From Streptomyces aurantiogriseus (lineage in GTDB: Bacteria; Actinomycetota; Actinomycetes; Streptomycetales; Streptomycetaceae): 64,000 nt of DNA. Positions within the stretch are counted from its first letter, which is position 1. Every line of letters begins with the position of its first letter. A model generated the notes under the pieces. That model had not been told where the DNA came from, made no database searches, and saw nothing but the letters and a program-made list of their open reading frames with translations. The DNA is taken from assembly GCF_014649375.1 (NCBI RefSeq), contig NZ_BMSX01000021.1, forward strand, positions 124,001 through 188,000, given 5' to 3'. Shown piece after piece: positions 32,938 through 41,922 of this stretch. A program made the position numbers and the translations under genes.

Positions 32938-33630
32938 ATGAGCAAGCGTGCAGTCCTGGAGGTGATCGCCCTCGATGTCGAGGACGCCGTCGCCGCCCGG
33001 GCCGGAGGCGCGGACCGCCTCGAGCTGGTCACCGACATCGCCGCCGACGGGCTCACCCCGCCCGTGGCGACCTTCGCCGGGATCCGAGCCGCCGTCGACA
33101 TCGACCTGCGCGTGATGTTGCGGCTGGCGGACGGCTTCGCCGCCGGGGATCTCGAACGGCTGGTCCGAGTCGCTCGGGAACTGCGGGACGTCGGCGCCGA
33201 GGAGTTCGTGCTGGGCTTCCTCGACGCGGAGGGCGGGGTGGATCTGGCCGCCGTGGAGCGCGTGGCCGGGGAACTGGACGGCTGCCGCTGGACCTTCCAC
33301 CGTGCCATCGACCACGCGGCCGACCGGGACGCCCTGCGCAAGCAGCTCGCCGACCTGCCCGGGCTCGACGCGTACCTCACGGCCGGTTCGGCCGCCGGTG
33401 TGGACGACGGCCTCCCCACCCTGCTGGCCGAGGCCGCGCGGGGCGGCGAGCCGGGGTACGCGCCACGGATCCTGGTGGGCGGAGGGCTACGGCTGGACCA
33501 TGTGCCACCCCTGCGTGCCGCCGGGATCGACGCCTTCCACATCGGCGGGGCGGCTCGGCCGGGGGGCTGGGCGGGGCCGGTCTCGGCGGAGGCTGTGGGG
33601 GAGTGGCGGCGGGTGGTGGACGGGCACTGA
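32938..33630 (+). CDS. cutC: CutC-family TIM-barrel protein
   Basis: A 230-residue protein of full CutC length: LEVIALDVEDAVAARAGGADRLELV opens the barrel, then GLTPPVATF, GADRL, TFHRAID, and LVGGGLRLDHVPPLRAAGIDAFHIGGAARP at the end. The family was named for copper tolerance, but its biochemical activity is unsettled. There is no copper-related neighbour. A DasR-type box upstream instead hints at amino-sugar metabolism. The first codon ATG 32938 follows GGGGTCCC. Confidence 0.88.
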   Translation: MSKRAVLEVIALDVEDAVAARAGGADRLELVTDIAADGLTPPVATFAGIRAAVDIDLRVMLRLADGFAAGDLERLVRVARELRDVGAEEFVLGFLDAEGGVDLAAVERVAGELDGCRWTFHRAIDHAADRDALRKQLADLPGLDAYLTAGSAAGVDDGLPTLLAEAARGGEPGYAPRILVGGGLRLDHVPPLRAAGIDAFHIGGAARPGGWAGPVSAEAVGEWRRVVDGH

Positions 33631-33744
33631 AAAAACGGGGCTGGTTGCCGCCCTGACGGCCGGGCGGGGGCGGCGTCCGTGGCCGCGGGCGCGGAGGCGC
33701 GCAGGGCGTCGGGCGGAGTCCGACCGCTCGGCGGGCCCTGCCGG

Positions 33745-33900
33745 TCGACCGTCTCGCACCACATGAAGATCATGCGCGAGGCCGGGATCACCTCCACCCG
33801 GGCGGTGGGCCGCAACCGCTGTGTGCAACTGCGGCACGCCGACCCGGACGCGGGATTCCCCGGCCTGCTGGACGCCGTACTGATGTCCCTTGCGGACTAG
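33745..33900 (+). pseudogene. C-terminal remnant of an ArsR-family regulator
   Basis: About 51 codons encode the recognition helix and tail of an ArsR-type winged helix: STVSHHMKIMREAGITST, VGRNRCVQLRHADPD, FPGLLDAV. The first half of the domain is missing; upstream codons show no family similarity and there is no plausible start. The fragment overlaps the stop of the convergent helD by 4 bp. Confidence 0.7.
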
Positions 33901-35948
33901 GAGAGCTGCGGCGGCAGCGGGGCCGCGTGTGTCACGATCAGGCCCGACACCGCTCGGGTCAGCGCCACGTACAGGCGCCGCAGGCCGGTGCGTTCGTCCG
34001 GTTCGCCGTCGACCACCGCCTGGGGTTCGTCCAGGACCACGTAGTCGTACTCCAGGCCCTTGGCGAGGGAGGCCGGGACCAGGGTGAGGCGGGTTGTGCG
34101 GGTCGTTTCCTGGCCGGGGGCCAGGTGGGTGAGGCCGGCCGCCGACAGGGCCTCGGAGAGGGCCGGGATGCGGGCGTCCGCCGCGATCAGGCCGGTGGAG
34201 CCCTCGTTGCGGAGCAACTCCTCGCAGGCGGCTACCGCTTCGTCGTCCCCGGCGATCGGGCGGAGGGCGAAGAAGCCCGGGTTCTCGCGGACCGAGGCGA
34301 CCGGGGTCAGGCCGGGGGCGATGTGCGGGAGCAGGCGGGAGGCGTAGGTGATGACGTCCGTCGGGACGCGGAAACCCGCCGTCAGTTCCTCGATCACCGC
34401 GTCGGGTTTGCCGAGGTGGGTGAGGGCCTCCTGCCAACTCCGGGTCGCCCAGGGGGTGGTGCCCTGCGCGAGGTCGCCGAGGACGGTCGCGCTGCCGGTG
34501 GAGCAGCGGCGGCCGACGGCCCGGTACTGCATGGGGGAGAGGTCCTGCGCCTCGTCCAGGACGACGTGACCGAGGGAGGGGGTGCGCTCCACGAGGTCGC
34601 TCGTCTCGTCGATCAGTACCGCGTCCGCTGCCGACCACTTCGCCGATTTCACCGATCGGACCGGCTTCGCCCACAGGATCGTCTTCTGCTCGTCCTCGGT
34701 CAGGACTCCCTCCGCGTGGGTGGCGAGGAAGTCCGGGTCCGTCAGCAGGCGCAGCACCAGCTTCGCCGGGTCCACCGGCGGCCACACCGCCTTCATCGCC
34801 GCCTTCACCGCGCTGTTGCGCGCCACCGCGTCCTGCACCCGGTCGTCCGGCGCCTCCCCGGCCCGCTCCATCTGCACCAGCACGGCGTGCGCGATGCGCT
34901 GCGGGAGGGCGTCGCGGGCGGCGCCGTAGCGGATGCCGCGGTCGAGCAACTCGCGGACGATGTCCTCCAGTTCGTACGCCGGGACGCGCCAGCGGCGTGA
35001 GCCGCGCACCACGACGACCGGATCGGTGGGCATCGTGACGTGGGAGTACACGGCCCGGCGCAGTACCTCCGCCATCCTGGCGTCGCCCTTGACGACGGCG
35101 GCCGCCGCGTCGTCCGCACCGCGCACCTCCACCTGCGCCACCAGGTCGTCGACCGTCGCCTGACGTACCGTCAACTCACCGAGCGCCGGAAGCACTTGCT
35201 CGATGTAGTGGAGGAAGGATCTGTTCGGGCCGATGACCAGGGTGCCGGTGCGGGCCAGCCGCTCGCGGTGGGCGTAGAGGAGGTAGGCGACCCGGTGCAG
35301 GCCGACGGCCGTCTTTCCGGTCCCCGGGCCTCCCTGCACACACACGCTGCCCGACAGGCCCGACCGTACGATCTCGTCCTGCTCGGGCTGGATGGTGGCC
35401 ACGATGTCGCGCATCGGGCCGACACGCGGGCGCTCGATCTCCTGCTGGAGCAGCTTGCTGGTGGTCGCCGCCTCCGTCGGGTCCGAGAGGTGCTCGTCCT
35501 CGTACGCGGTGAGGTCGCCGCCCGTGTACCCGAAGCGGCGGCGCAGCGCGACGTCCATCGGGTCCTTCTTGGACGCCCGGTAGAAGGGCTGGGACACCGG
35601 TGCGCGCCAGTCGATCACCATCGGGTCGCCGTCGGCGTCGTGCACGTGCCGGCGGCCGATGTAGAAGCTTTCCCCTTCCGCGCCTTCCGCCTGTTCGGCG
35701 CCGGGGGCGTGCAGGTAGTCGAGCCGGCCGAAGAACAGGGGGGTGTCGCTGAGGTCGGCGAGCGCCTTGATGCGCTCGTCGATCTGACGGGCGAGGACCT
35801 CGGCGTTGACCCAGTTCGCGGTGACGTCGCTGATGTCGAGGGCCTCGACGTCCTCGCGCATGGCGCGCAGTGCGGAGCGGGAGGCGCTCAGGTGGGAGCG
35901 CTCGCGGCCGAGGGGGTCGCCGGGGGAGTCGTGGGCGGGCGTGGACAA
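33897..35948 (-). CDS. helD: HelD-family RNA polymerase-recycling ATPase (UvrD-like helicase)
   Basis: A 683-residue SF1-like protein. An N-terminal coiled region (ALRAMREDVEALDI...NAEVLARQIDERIKAL) would form the arm that enters the RNA polymerase secondary channel. Walker A is GGPGTGKTAVGLHR, Walker B VVLDEAQDLSPMQYRAVG, and C-terminal helicase motifs include YVALTRAVSGLIVTH. HelD proteins release stalled RNA polymerase from nucleic acid, and one class (HelR) confers rifamycin tolerance. I see no rifamycin-associated inverted repeat upstream. TTG 35948 is chosen because GGAGG lies 7 nt before it. Confidence 0.88.
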   Translation of the reverse strand: MSTPAHDSPGDPLGRERSHLSASRSALRAMREDVEALDISDVTANWVNAEVLARQIDERIKALADLSDTPLFFGRLDYLHAPGAEQAEGAEGESFYIGRRHVHDADGDPMVIDWRAPVSQPFYRASKKDPMDVALRRRFGYTGGDLTAYEDEHLSDPTEAATTSKLLQQEIERPRVGPMRDIVATIQPEQDEIVRSGLSGSVCVQGGPGTGKTAVGLHRVAYLLYAHRERLARTGTLVIGPNRSFLHYIEQVLPALGELTVRQATVDDLVAQVEVRGADDAAAAVVKGDARMAEVLRRAVYSHVTMPTDPVVVVRGSRRWRVPAYELEDIVRELLDRGIRYGAARDALPQRIAHAVLVQMERAGEAPDDRVQDAVARNSAVKAAMKAVWPPVDPAKLVLRLLTDPDFLATHAEGVLTEDEQKTILWAKPVRSVKSAKWSAADAVLIDETSDLVERTPSLGHVVLDEAQDLSPMQYRAVGRRCSTGSATVLGDLAQGTTPWATRSWQEALTHLGKPDAVIEELTAGFRVPTDVITYASRLLPHIAPGLTPVASVRENPGFFALRPIAGDDEAVAACEELLRNEGSTGLIAADARIPALSEALSAAGLTHLAPGQETTRTTRLTLVPASLAKGLEYDYVVLDEPQAVVDGEPDERTGLRRLYVALTRAVSGLIVTHAAPLPPQLS

Positions 35949-36090
35949 GGGGGTGCCTCCGGAGGGACCTACGGGAAGGGCGCTGCGGGATGCCGTCCGG
36001 TTTCCGTCCGGACGGCGGCACTCCGAGAGGGAGGCGGGCAAGAGCGGAGATTCTAGGGGAGCGGGGGAGCGGGGGGCCAATGGTTTTCAG

Positions 36091-36213
36091 CGCGTGCCAC
36101 GCGTGCCTTCGCGCGTCTGCGCGTGCCTACGTGTGCCTATGTGTGTCCGCGGGTGCCGACGTGTGTGCGCGCGTGCCTACGCGTGTCCGCGCCTGCCCAC
36201 GTGTGTCTGCGCG
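36091..36213. repeat. Decanucleotide tandem repeat, about 12 degenerate units
   Basis: The sequence divides into 10-bp units of consensus GYGTGYCYRC (examples GCGTGCCTAC, GTGTGTCCGC, GTGTGTCTGC). Purines and pyrimidines alternate for most of its length. It lies in the 419-bp gap 35949-36367 between helD and a small gene; the rest of the gap contains no gene I can support. Confidence 0.8.
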
Positions 36214-36367
36214 AGGCGTCCGGGCGTCTCGTTCCCTGCCTCATCCCCTAGGGGGCCGCGCCCTCCTCCCCGGGGGGAACGGCTCAACCCCGAGTACTAC
36301 GCGGCGACGACGAAGGTTCGCCCGCCAGACCGATGCCTCCTCATGGCCGGAAAGCCACCATGGACAC

Positions 36368-36547
36368 ATGAGCGCAGCAACCATCACCTCAGCTCCCGGC
36401 CGTCCGCCCGGCGCCCCCGCCGTGCTCGGCAGCCACCGCCACCGCCTCGGCGAGGCCCTGCGCGCCGTCAAGGTGTTCGCGGGCGCCGCCTTCGACGTGA
36501 TCCTCCTCGGTGAGTACGGCGAGGAAGCCGGCGTCCGCCGAAGGTGA
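36368..36547 (+). CDS. Small conserved-looking protein
   Basis: A 59-residue protein: Ala/Pro-rich N-terminus, then a helical core AVLGSHRHRLGEALRAVKVFAGAAFDVILLGEYGEEAG. It has no signal peptide; the hydrophobic part is too short and too polar at its ends for a clear membrane helix. I recall similar short proteins in other Streptomyces at this place, but cannot confirm. It is convergent with the XPB helicase gene, 19 bp away. Confidence 0.6.
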   Translation: MSAATITSAPGRPPGAPAVLGSHRHRLGEALRAVKVFAGAAFDVILLGEYGEEAGVRRR

Positions 36548-36566
36548 CACCCGTCCCCGTCGCGGT

Positions 36567-38210
36567 TCAGCTCTCCGCCAGCAACTCGTCCGCGTCCATG
36601 ATCCGGTACGCATAGCCCTGCTCCGCCAGGAACCGCTGCCGATGCGCCGCGAAGTCCTGGTCGATCGTGTCCCGGGCCACCACCGAGTAGAAGTGGGCCT
36701 GGTGGCCGTCGGCCTTGGGCCGCAGCACCCGTCCCAGGCGCTGTGCCTCCTCCTGGCGTGAACCGAAGGTTCCCGAGACCTGGATGGCGACCGTGGCCTC
36801 CGGCAGGTCGATCGAGAAGTTGGCGACCTTCGAGACCACCAGGACGCTGATCTCGCCCTCCCGGAAGGCGTCGAAGAGCTTCTCGCGCTGGGTGTTGGAG
36901 GTCTCGCCCTTGATGACGGGCGCGTTCAGGTGCTCGCCCAGCTCGTCGAGCTGGTCGATGTACTGGCCGATGACCAGGATCTGCTGGCCGGCGAAACGGC
37001 GGACGATCGCCTCCGTCACCTTCCGCTTCGTGTCCGTCGTCGCACAGTAGCGGTACTTCTCCTCCGCCTCGGCGGTCGCGTACGCCAGCCGCTCGGAGTC
37101 GGTGAGGTTGACCCGGACCTCGACACAGTCCGCGGGCGCGATGTAGCCCTGCGCCTCGATCTCCTTCCACGGCGCGTCGAAGCGCTTCGGGCCGATCAGC
37201 GAGAACACGTCCGACTCGCGGCCGTCCTCGCGGACGAGCGTCGCGGTGAGACCCAGCCGGCGGCGCGCCTGCAGATCCGCCGTGAACTTGAAGACCGGCG
37301 CCGGCAGCAGGTGCACCTCGTCGTAGACGATCAGCCCCCAGTCCCGGGAGTCGAACAGCTCCAGGTGCGGGTAGACACCCTTCCGCTTCGTCGTCAGCAC
37401 CTGGTAGGTGGCGATGGTGACGGGCCGGATCTCCTTCCGCGTCCCGCTGTACTCACCGATCTCGTCCTCGGTCAGCGAGGTCCGCCTCACCAGCTCGTGC
37501 TTCCACTGCCGCGCCGAGACGGTGTTCGTGACGAGAATGAGGGTCGTGGACTTCGCCTGGGCCATGGAACCGGCGCCCACCAGCGTCTTCCCGGCACCGC
37601 AGGGGAGCACCACGACCCCGCTCCCGCCGTGCCAGAAGTTCTCCACCGCCTGCTTCTGGTACGGCCGCAGCGCCCATCCGTCCTCGGCCAGCTCGATCGG
37701 ATGCGCCTCGCCGTCGACGTACCCGGCGAGGTCCTCGGCCGGCCAACCCAGCTTCAGCAGCGTCTGCTTGATCTGCCCGCGCTCGGAGGGGTGCACCACG
37801 ACGGTGTCCGGGTCGATGCGGGCGCCGACGAGCGGGGCGATCCGCTTGGAGCGCAGGATCTCTTCGAGGACCGGCCGGTCGGTGGTGGTCAGGACCAGGC
37901 CGTGCGCCGGGTGCTTGCTCAGGGTCAGGCGGCCGTAGCGGTCCATCGTCTCGGCGATGTCGACGAGCAGCGCGTGCGGCACCGGGTAGCGGCTGTGCTC
38001 CACCAGCGCGTCGACGACCTGCTCGGCATCGTGCCCCGCCGCCCGCGCGTTCCACAGGCCCAGCGGGGTCACCCGGTAGGTGTGGATGTGCTCCGGGGCT
38101 CGTTCCAGTTCCGCGAAGGGCGCGATGGCCCGACGGCAGTCGTCGGCCCGCTCGTGGTCGACCTCCAGGAGGAGGGTCTTGTCCGACTGGACGATCAGCG
38201 GTCCGTTCAC
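36567..38210 (-). CDS. XPB/Rad25-type 3'-5' DNA helicase
   Basis: A 547-residue SF2 helicase of the bacterial XPB class. An N-terminal damage-recognition-like domain is about residues 1-170. ALRPYQKQAVENFW is the Q-like motif, PCGAGKTLVG Walker A, VYDEVHLLPA the DEVH box, LTATLVREDG motif III, and RLGRVLRPKADG motif VI. Mycobacterial XPB unwinds DNA 3' to 5' and is linked to repair. GTG 38210 is used, with GGAAGGG upstream. The helicase-associated partner at 38999 is on the same strand, separated by a divergent small gene. Confidence 0.94.
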   Translation of the reverse strand: MNGPLIVQSDKTLLLEVDHERADDCRRAIAPFAELERAPEHIHTYRVTPLGLWNARAAGHDAEQVVDALVEHSRYPVPHALLVDIAETMDRYGRLTLSKHPAHGLVLTTTDRPVLEEILRSKRIAPLVGARIDPDTVVVHPSERGQIKQTLLKLGWPAEDLAGYVDGEAHPIELAEDGWALRPYQKQAVENFWHGGSGVVVLPCGAGKTLVGAGSMAQAKSTTLILVTNTVSARQWKHELVRRTSLTEDEIGEYSGTRKEIRPVTIATYQVLTTKRKGVYPHLELFDSRDWGLIVYDEVHLLPAPVFKFTADLQARRRLGLTATLVREDGRESDVFSLIGPKRFDAPWKEIEAQGYIAPADCVEVRVNLTDSERLAYATAEAEEKYRYCATTDTKRKVTEAIVRRFAGQQILVIGQYIDQLDELGEHLNAPVIKGETSNTQREKLFDAFREGEISVLVVSKVANFSIDLPEATVAIQVSGTFGSRQEEAQRLGRVLRPKADGHQAHFYSVVARDTIDQDFAAHRQRFLAEQGYAYRIMDADELLAES

Positions 38211-38371
38211 GTACGCACATCCCTTCCGCACGGCCAAACGTCCAGTGTGCCGTACGACGCCCGGAAACGGTGGTCCGCGCCTTTTCGGGCTCCCCACGCA
38301 ACCGTGCGGACGTGTGGGGTGTCTGACCGGGGGAGCAGCGCGGTGGGCGCGTCGCGGGGAGGAGCTCACGT

Positions 38372-38935
38372 ATGTCGGTCCTGTCGGTCCGCAGAGGGGC
38401 AACCGGGGTGGGAGCCGTGGTGGTGCTGGTGGCCACCGGCAGCTGGGCGATGGGGGCCACGAACGCGGCGGACGTCGACCCGCGGCTGTGGGGCGAGGTG
38501 CGGCCGGTGATCGAGGACCGGTTGGCTGCGGACTCACGGGGAAGCGGGTACGGCGAGACCGAGCTCGACCTCGGGGCGCGCTGGTTCTGCCGCGCGGAGG
38601 CGCTCGAACTCCAGGAGCGCGGGGAGGCCGTACGGGCGGGCGTCAACACGCTGTGCATGGAGTACGGGGTGCGCGACGACTCCCTGGTGGAGTGCAGCGG
38701 CGCGAGGTACCCGCAGGTGGTGCGGCTGGAGCGGGACGAGGCGGCGGCCGGCGGCTACCGGGTCGTCTCGCGGGAGGAGCCGCCGGACGGCGCGGGCTAC
38801 ACGCAGTGGATCGAGGCGAACTTCAGTGTCTTCGGCGAGTTCGCCGCCGAGGACCCGATGTCGTCCGACGCCTTGGAGTCCGCGGCCCGCGTCCATTTCG
38901 GCCTGCCCGAGGACGCCCCGGTGCAGGAGTGCTGA
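38372..38935 (+). CDS. Secreted or membrane-anchored hypothetical protein
   Basis: A 187-residue protein with an N-terminal hydrophobic segment (GVGAVVVLVATGSWAMGA, about residues 11-28) that could be a signal peptide or anchor. The mature part is acidic, with four cysteines (in ARWFCRAEA, NTLCMEYG, LVECSGARY and the C-terminal QEC) that could form two disulfides outside the cell. No domain is recognised. It is inserted between the two helicase genes on the opposite strand. Confidence 0.75.
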   Translation: MSVLSVRRGATGVGAVVVLVATGSWAMGATNAADVDPRLWGEVRPVIEDRLAADSRGSGYGETELDLGARWFCRAEALELQERGEAVRAGVNTLCMEYGVRDDSLVECSGARYPQVVRLERDEAAAGGYRVVSREEPPDGAGYTQWIEANFSVFGEFAAEDPMSSDALESAARVHFGLPEDAPVQEC

Positions 38936-38998
38936 CCACTTTCAGGTCATCACCCTCAGGTCGTCACCCCCACGCCATCACCCCTCAGACGAGCACTG

Positions 38999-41524
38999 TC
39001 AGTCGTCCGCCAGCTCCGCCACACCCGTGATCCGGTGCAGCGGATACGTCCGCACCTCGTCCGCCGTGTGGTCGTACGCCGTCACGAAGCCGCCCTCCAC
39101 CCGCACCGGGGCGATGACGCGCTGGCTGGCGGTGCCCTCGGCGTTGACGTAGCCGATCCACAGGGCCTCGCCGGTGAGGACGGCGGCCTGCATCGTGGCG
39201 AGGGTCTCGGCGGAGCTGGTGCGGGGGAGTTCCCCCGGGGCGAGCTGGGTGGCGTCCGTGGGCTTGCGGGGGGTGGTGGAGGCGAGGTCGCCGGCGCGGA
39301 TCGCGCGGATGGCGGCCGCGAGGAGGGTGGCGTCGGGGACCGGCGGGCCCTCGGGGACCGGTTCGGGGGCCGTACGGGGCGGGGTGCGGTGGGCGTGGGC
39401 GCGGGAGATCAGGACGTCGCCCTCGGCGGACTCGGCGGCCGGCGCGAAGCCCATCGCGCGCAGGCCGTCGAGCAGGGTCGCCGGGTCGGCCTGCGCGGCC
39501 ACCACGGTGGGGGCGAGGCGGCGCAGGCGCAGGGCGGCGGCGCGCTTGTCGGCGAGGATCTCGTTCAGGAGAGTCTCGTCGTCGCAGCGGACGTACGCGG
39601 AGGCCGCGCCCACCCGCAGATGGCCGTGCCTGCGGGCCACGTCGTCGATCAGGTACGCCAGTGGCTGCGGCACCGGCGTACGGGAGTGCGCGGCGAGGAA
39701 GGCGTGCAGGTCGGAGGCGGAGCGGCCGGCGTCCAGGGCGCGGCGGACTGAGGCCGGGGTGAAGCGGTAGACGGTGGCGCCGCCCTTCGACTCGACGTCG
39801 GCGAGGACGCCCAGCATGTCGGCGAGCGGGCGGTGCAGCGGGCCGGGGGCCACGGCCGTCAGGTCCGCCTGGAGAAGGACGTGGTCCAGGGGCTCGGGGA
39901 GGAGGGGGGTGAGGAGGCGGGCGGCGGCCGCGGTGGCCACGGCCTGTTCGGGCGGGGAGAGGTGCTCAGGGGGAGCGGACGGGCGGTGGTGGACGGGAAG
40001 TTTGTCGCCCGGCCCCTTCGGCTCCTCGGCCGTCCTGCGTGCGACCGCGACTCCGAGCAGCGCCCGCCCGTGCGCCGAGAGGGCGCCGCGGCCGGTCACG
40101 CCCAGCAGCTCGGCCTCCGTGAGCGTCCAGCGGGCGAGACGGGTGCGGAGGTCGTCCTCGCTCTGGGCGCCTCGGAGCGGCCGTTCCCAGCGCAGGCGGG
40201 CGAGCACCGCCTCGGCGTCCGGCGCGCCGCCCTCCGGGAGCGCCGCCAGCAACGTCAGCACCCGGTGGCGCACCTCCGGCGCGGCCGAACGGTCCAGCCC
40301 CGGCCCCAGCGTCGACAGCGTCCGCTCCTTCGCGTCCCGCCCGCCGACCAGTCCCGACGTCCGCGTCGCCACAAGCCACGCCTCCGCGAGCCGCGCCCAC
40401 CGCTCGGCGGCGGGCCGCTCCCGCCACTCGTCGTACGCCGGGGTCGCCGCGTACCGCTCGTCGGCCTCCCCGTCGGAGGCCAGCAGCCCCGCGGCGTACG
40501 CCAGCTCCACCCAGAACGCGGCGACCGGCTCGGACACGTCCAGCGCGACGGCCGTCCGCTTGAGATCACGGACGCTGAGCCCCCCGGCCCGCAGTACCGC
40601 CGGCCCGCCCTCGTCCCACTCTTTCAGCAGCTCCTCGACCGTCGCCAGCGCCGTGTACGCCTGCCCGGCCGCCGTCCCGTCCACAACCTGTGGACGGTGT
40701 ACGACGGCCGGCTCCACGGCGGGCGGGACGGGCTCGGGCGTACGGTGCGCCCGGCCGGCCCGCAGGTGGAGGGCGACCTCGCGGGGAAGGACGACGGTGC
40801 CGGGCGCGGTCGGCAGCAGCAGCCCGCGGTCGAGCAGCCAGCGCAGCCGGGGCGCCGGGTCCGGGGTGACCTGGCCGTACGGCGGCCCCCAGACGAGCCG
40901 GTCGAGGACGTCGAGGGAGTCGGCGGGGGCCTGGCCGAGCAGCCTCTTCATCTTCTTCCGGTCGGTGAAGAGTGCGGTGAGCGCGGCGACCGCCGAGACC
41001 GAGTCGTGGGTCGACGGCAGCCCGGCCGCCGACACGATCTCCTGGATCCGGCCCGGTGACATCCCCGCGGTGGCCTCCTGCACGGAGGGGCCGAGCCCCG
41101 TCGGGGACGGGTGCTGCGGAGACGGCGCCAGCAGCTCACGGGCGGTGCGGACGAGGCGGAGCCGGTCGTCGGCACCCCAGACGAGGGCCTGCTCGCGGAG
41201 GGCGGCCACGGCGGCGGGCAGCGCGGCGACCACGGCCTCGTCGGCCGCGTCCCCCGCCATCAGCCCCAGCAACTCGTCGTACGACGCCGGGTCCCCGGCC
41301 ACGGCCAGCGCCTCCGCCGTCTGCAACGCGAACCGGTCCAGCCGCTCCAGGGCTCGTACGACGGAGGCACGGGTGCCGGCGCGGGTGGCCAGCTGCGTGA
41401 GGTCGGTGGGGACCGGGGTGATGAGGTCCGGGCGACGGCGCAGGAGAGCGGCCAGGGAGGCGTCGTCCCTGGCGCGGAGCGCTTCCGCGAGGGAACGGGG
41501 TGCCGGGAGGTCCTCGGTGCTCAT
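38999..41524 (-). CDS. Helicase C-terminal/XPB-Ssl2-like associated protein
   Basis: An 841-residue protein of the actinobacterial helicase-associated family that accompanies XPB (Rv0862c-like in mycobacteria). It has a long helical N-terminal part (LAEALRARDDASLAALLRRRPDL). A C-terminal region contains a helicase_C_3-like segment (PLAYLIDDVARRHGHLRVGAASAYVRCDD) and a WYL-like end (GEALWIGYVNAEGTASQRVIAPVRVEGGFVTAYDH). It carries no Walker A motif, so it probably works as a partner or regulator. ATG 41524 begins MSTEDLPAPRSLAEAL; upstream in-frame sequence is repeat DNA. Confidence 0.88.
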   Translation of the reverse strand: MSTEDLPAPRSLAEALRARDDASLAALLRRRPDLITPVPTDLTQLATRAGTRASVVRALERLDRFALQTAEALAVAGDPASYDELLGLMAGDAADEAVVAALPAAVAALREQALVWGADDRLRLVRTARELLAPSPQHPSPTGLGPSVQEATAGMSPGRIQEIVSAAGLPSTHDSVSAVAALTALFTDRKKMKRLLGQAPADSLDVLDRLVWGPPYGQVTPDPAPRLRWLLDRGLLLPTAPGTVVLPREVALHLRAGRAHRTPEPVPPAVEPAVVHRPQVVDGTAAGQAYTALATVEELLKEWDEGGPAVLRAGGLSVRDLKRTAVALDVSEPVAAFWVELAYAAGLLASDGEADERYAATPAYDEWRERPAAERWARLAEAWLVATRTSGLVGGRDAKERTLSTLGPGLDRSAAPEVRHRVLTLLAALPEGGAPDAEAVLARLRWERPLRGAQSEDDLRTRLARWTLTEAELLGVTGRGALSAHGRALLGVAVARRTAEEPKGPGDKLPVHHRPSAPPEHLSPPEQAVATAAAARLLTPLLPEPLDHVLLQADLTAVAPGPLHRPLADMLGVLADVESKGGATVYRFTPASVRRALDAGRSASDLHAFLAAHSRTPVPQPLAYLIDDVARRHGHLRVGAASAYVRCDDETLLNEILADKRAAALRLRRLAPTVVAAQADPATLLDGLRAMGFAPAAESAEGDVLISRAHAHRTPPRTAPEPVPEGPPVPDATLLAAAIRAIRAGDLASTTPRKPTDATQLAPGELPRTSSAETLATMQAAVLTGEALWIGYVNAEGTASQRVIAPVRVEGGFVTAYDHTADEVRTYPLHRITGVAELADD

Positions 41525-41665
41525 CTGACCCACGGTAGCGGGTTGCCTCCGGCGGTCGAGGGGACGCGGTGCGGGTGAGCGGGGGTCACCTCTCGCGGGC
41601 CTGAGCGGAGTGGTCGGCCTTGCCCGGTGCCGTCCCCGGGGGCTGCCACTCCCGGAACCGAGCTT

Positions 41666-41727
41666 CGGCCCTGAAGGGGCCTCGTCCTCGAACGAGGGGC
41701 CTCGTCCTCGAACGCCGGACGGGCTGG
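41666..41727 (+). repeat. Dispersed intergenic repeat, family A, copy 2, with internal duplication
   Basis: CGGCCCTGAAGGGGCCTCG is followed by two copies of CCTCGTCCTCGAACG and then CCGGACGGGCTGG. Degenerate GCCGGACGGGCCGG and CCCGACGGGCTGGATTG units recur at about 41801 and 41877. The whole gap 41525-41922 is filled by such sequence and contains no gene. Confidence 0.72.
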
Positions 41728-41922
41728 TTCCGCGGGCCTGCGTGGTGTGGCTGGGTGTGGTTGGCCGGGCTGGTTGTCGCCGGCTCTCGTCCGCAGGGCG
41801 CCGGACGGGCCGGAAGCCCCTGCGCCCGTTCACCTCGCACGGGACGAGCCGGATTCGCCCACTCCCGTTCCGAAGGCACCCGACGGGCTGGATTGTCGGG
41901 GCCTGCGCGATAGCGTCTCCCC

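Noticed and set aside
35949..36090. Rifamycin-associated element that would make HelD a HelR
   Set aside because: No long inverted repeat of that type is visible upstream of the TTG start.
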